From contig NZ_CP045643.1 in NCBI RefSeq assembly GCF_009498275.1, positions 2,666,001 to 2,730,000 of the forward strand: a stretch of DNA of 64,000 nt. Reading direction: 5' to 3'. The notes under the pieces are model-generated. The model was not told the DNA's origin, searched no databases, and was given only the letters and a program-made list of their open reading frames with translations. A program made the translations under genes and the position numbers. Every line of letters starts with the position of its first letter. Positions within the stretch are counted from its first letter, which is position 1. The stretch is from Streptomyces fagopyri (GTDB lineage Bacteria > Actinomycetota > Actinomycetes > Streptomycetales > Streptomycetaceae). Of this stretch, positions 62,859 to 64,000 are shown one piece after another.

Positions 62859-62900
62859 TGTGGATAACCATGGGCATGACCACGACACGAGTTGTCCACA
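62859..62900. promoter_or_regulatory. Two DnaA boxes in the DUF4192 / helicase divergent gap
   Basis: TTATCCACA (minus strand, 62867-62859) and TTGTCCACA (plus strand, 62892-62900) are both perfect or preferred Streptomyces DnaA boxes, placed in opposite orientation 24 bp apart in a 133-bp divergent promoter region. Confidence 0.7.
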
Positions 62901-62951
62901 AGGCGGCTGCCTCATTCGCGCGATGTCCGACTCATCGGGTTGCATGGGGCC

Positions 62952-64000
62952 ATGACCAACGAAGACCCGCGACCCACGTCCGGCGAAGACCTGCGCATCG
63001 AGGCCGATGCCGTACTCGCCCGCCTCGTCGGCGCCCCGGCGGGCGAGGCCCGGCTGCGCGAGGACCAGTGGCGCGCCATCGAGGCCCTGGTGGCCGACAA
63101 GCGCAGAGCGCTCGTCGTGCAGCGCACCGGCTGGGGCAAGTCCGCGGTGTACTTCGTCGCGACCGCGCTGCTGCGCGAGCGGGGTGCCGGGCCCACCGTC
63201 ATCGTCTCCCCGCTCCTCGCCCTCATGCGCAACCAGGTGGAGGCGGCGGCCCGCGCCGGCATCCGCGCGCGAAGCATCAACTCGTCCAATACGGAGGAGT
63301 GGGAGACCATCCAGGCCGAGGTGGCCGCGAGCGAGGTCGACGTGCTCCTGGTCAGCCCCGAGCGGCTCAACAATCCGGACTTCCGCGATCAGGTGCTGCC
63401 CAAGCTGGCGGCGGCGACCGGCCTGCTCGTGGTCGACGAGGCCCACTGCATCTCCGACTGGGGACACGACTTCCGGCCGGACTACCGCAGACTGCGCACG
63501 ATGCTCGCCGATCTCCCACCCGGCGTTCCCGTCCTGGCCACCACGGCGACGGCCAACGCGCGCGTGACCGCCGATGTGGCGGAGCAGCTGGGCACCGGTG
63601 CGAGCACGGACGCGCTCGTCCTGCGCGGACCGCTGGACCGGGAGAGCCTGAGCCTCGGCGTGCTCCAGTTGCCGGACGCGGCCCACCGCATGGCCTGGCT
63701 CGCCGAGCACCTGGACGACCTGCCGGGTTCCGGCATCATCTACACGCTCACGGTGGCCGCGGCCGAGGAGGTCACCGTTTTCCTCCGCCAGGCCGGGCAC
63801 ACGGTCGCGTCGTACACCGGGAAGACGGAGAACGCGGACCGTCAGCAGGCCGAGGAGGACCTGCTCGCCAACCGGGTCAAGGCCCTGGTCGCCACGTCGG
63901 CGCTGGGCATGGGCTTCGACAAGCCCGACCTCGGCTTCGTGGTCCACCTGGGTTCCCCGTCCTCCCCCATCGCGTACTACCAGCAGGTGGGACGTGCGGG
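62952..64000 (+). CDS. RecQ-like DEAD/DEAH-box DNA helicase (3' end beyond window)
   Basis: At least 349 residues; the reading frame is open at the window edge. Start ATG at 62952. SF2 helicase motifs: [13 protein letters not shown] (Q/0 motif), [12 protein letters not shown] (motif I), [14 protein letters not shown] (Ia), [19 protein letters not shown] (motif II, DEAH plus the RecQ aromatic-rich loop), LATTATANA (III), [31 protein letters not shown] (V) and QQVGRAG (VI). It should unwind DNA in the 3'-5' direction in repair. Two DnaA boxes lie just upstream. Confidence 0.92.
   Translation, partial: MTNEDPRPTSGEDLRIEADAVLARLVGAPAGEARLREDQWRAIEALVADKRRALVVQRTGWGKSAVYFVATALLRERGAGPTVIVSPLLALMRNQVEAAARAGIRARSINSSNTEEWETIQAEVAASEVDVLLVSPERLNNPDFRDQVLPKLAAATGLLVVDEAHCISDWGHDFRPDYRRLRTMLADLPPGVPVLATTATANARVTADVAEQLGTGASTDALVLRGPLDRESLSLGVLQLPDAAHRMAWLAEHLDDLPGSGIIYTLTVAAAEEVTVFLRQAGHTVASYTGKTENADRQQAEEDLLANRVKALVATSALGMGFDKPDLGFVVHLGSPSSPIAYYQQVGRA

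Overview
The base composition (about 70% GC, strong G/C bias at third codon positions), the frequent GTG starts and the gene content (hrdB, whiH, sepH, cutRS, a DUF4193/DUF3093/DUF3710 set around dut) place this window in the chromosomal core of a Streptomyces. Gene order resembles the S. coelicolor stretch from the hrdB region to dut, read here in the opposite direction. I see no prophage, insertion sequence, CRISPR array, tRNA or rRNA. About 55 protein genes fill the window. Two run off its edges: a secreted alginate-lyase-family protein at the left and a RecQ-like helicase at the right.

Region by region. 1-4.9 kb: alginate lyase fragment, then thioesterase, dut and DUF3710 in one overlapping operon, DUF3093, and DUF4193 with an EcsC-like protein. 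5.2-9.8 kb: the CutRS two-component system, a 57-residue protein, and ferrochelatase with an inositol-monophosphatase-like enzyme. 9.9-16.8 kb: an MFS transporter overlapping a sugar-lactone oxidase, a membrane protein, the division protein SepH, a rhodanese and a two-domain VOC protein. 17-24.7 kb: thymidine kinase, a phosphodiesterase and DUF5998; a PatA-type protein acetyltransferase; HPr (ptsH) behind a DasR-like operator; a GntR regulator; and an M23 peptidase behind a c-di-AMP (ydaO) riboswitch. 25-33 kb: a pair of M16 peptidases, topoisomerase IV subunit A, a COG0523 GTPase and two small actinobacterial genes. 33.4-37 kb: two divergent citrate-synthase-like genes, one with a helix-turn-helix domain, and an iron-box-controlled ferredoxin-like protein. 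37-43.6 kb: a CitA/CitB two-component pair, an SsuA/NMT1-type ABC transporter and a second CitB-type regulator. 43.8-48.4 kb: a DUF485/acetate-type symporter next to a NarL-type two-component system. 48.8-57.7 kb: topoisomerase IV subunit B, a zinc-ribbon protein, a trypsin, hrdB, whiH and a degenerate fused ABC transporter. 57.8-64 kb: a Nudix protein, a glycogen-debranching-like enzyme, DUF4192 and the RecQ-like helicase.

Most genes are housekeeping or developmental. The more unusual signals are regulatory or structural. They include two iron-box sites, one touching the start codon of its gene, and a DasR-type operator at ptsH. A ydaO riboswitch precedes the cell-wall peptidase. A 19-bp palindrome lies between the citrate-synthase pair, and three direct repeats about 19 bp apart lie before the second CitB regulator. 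Two DnaA boxes precede the helicase. A six-copy degenerate ~33-bp repeat sits inside the ABC operon, and a duplicated 60-bp block with a long inverted repeat lies downstream of parE.
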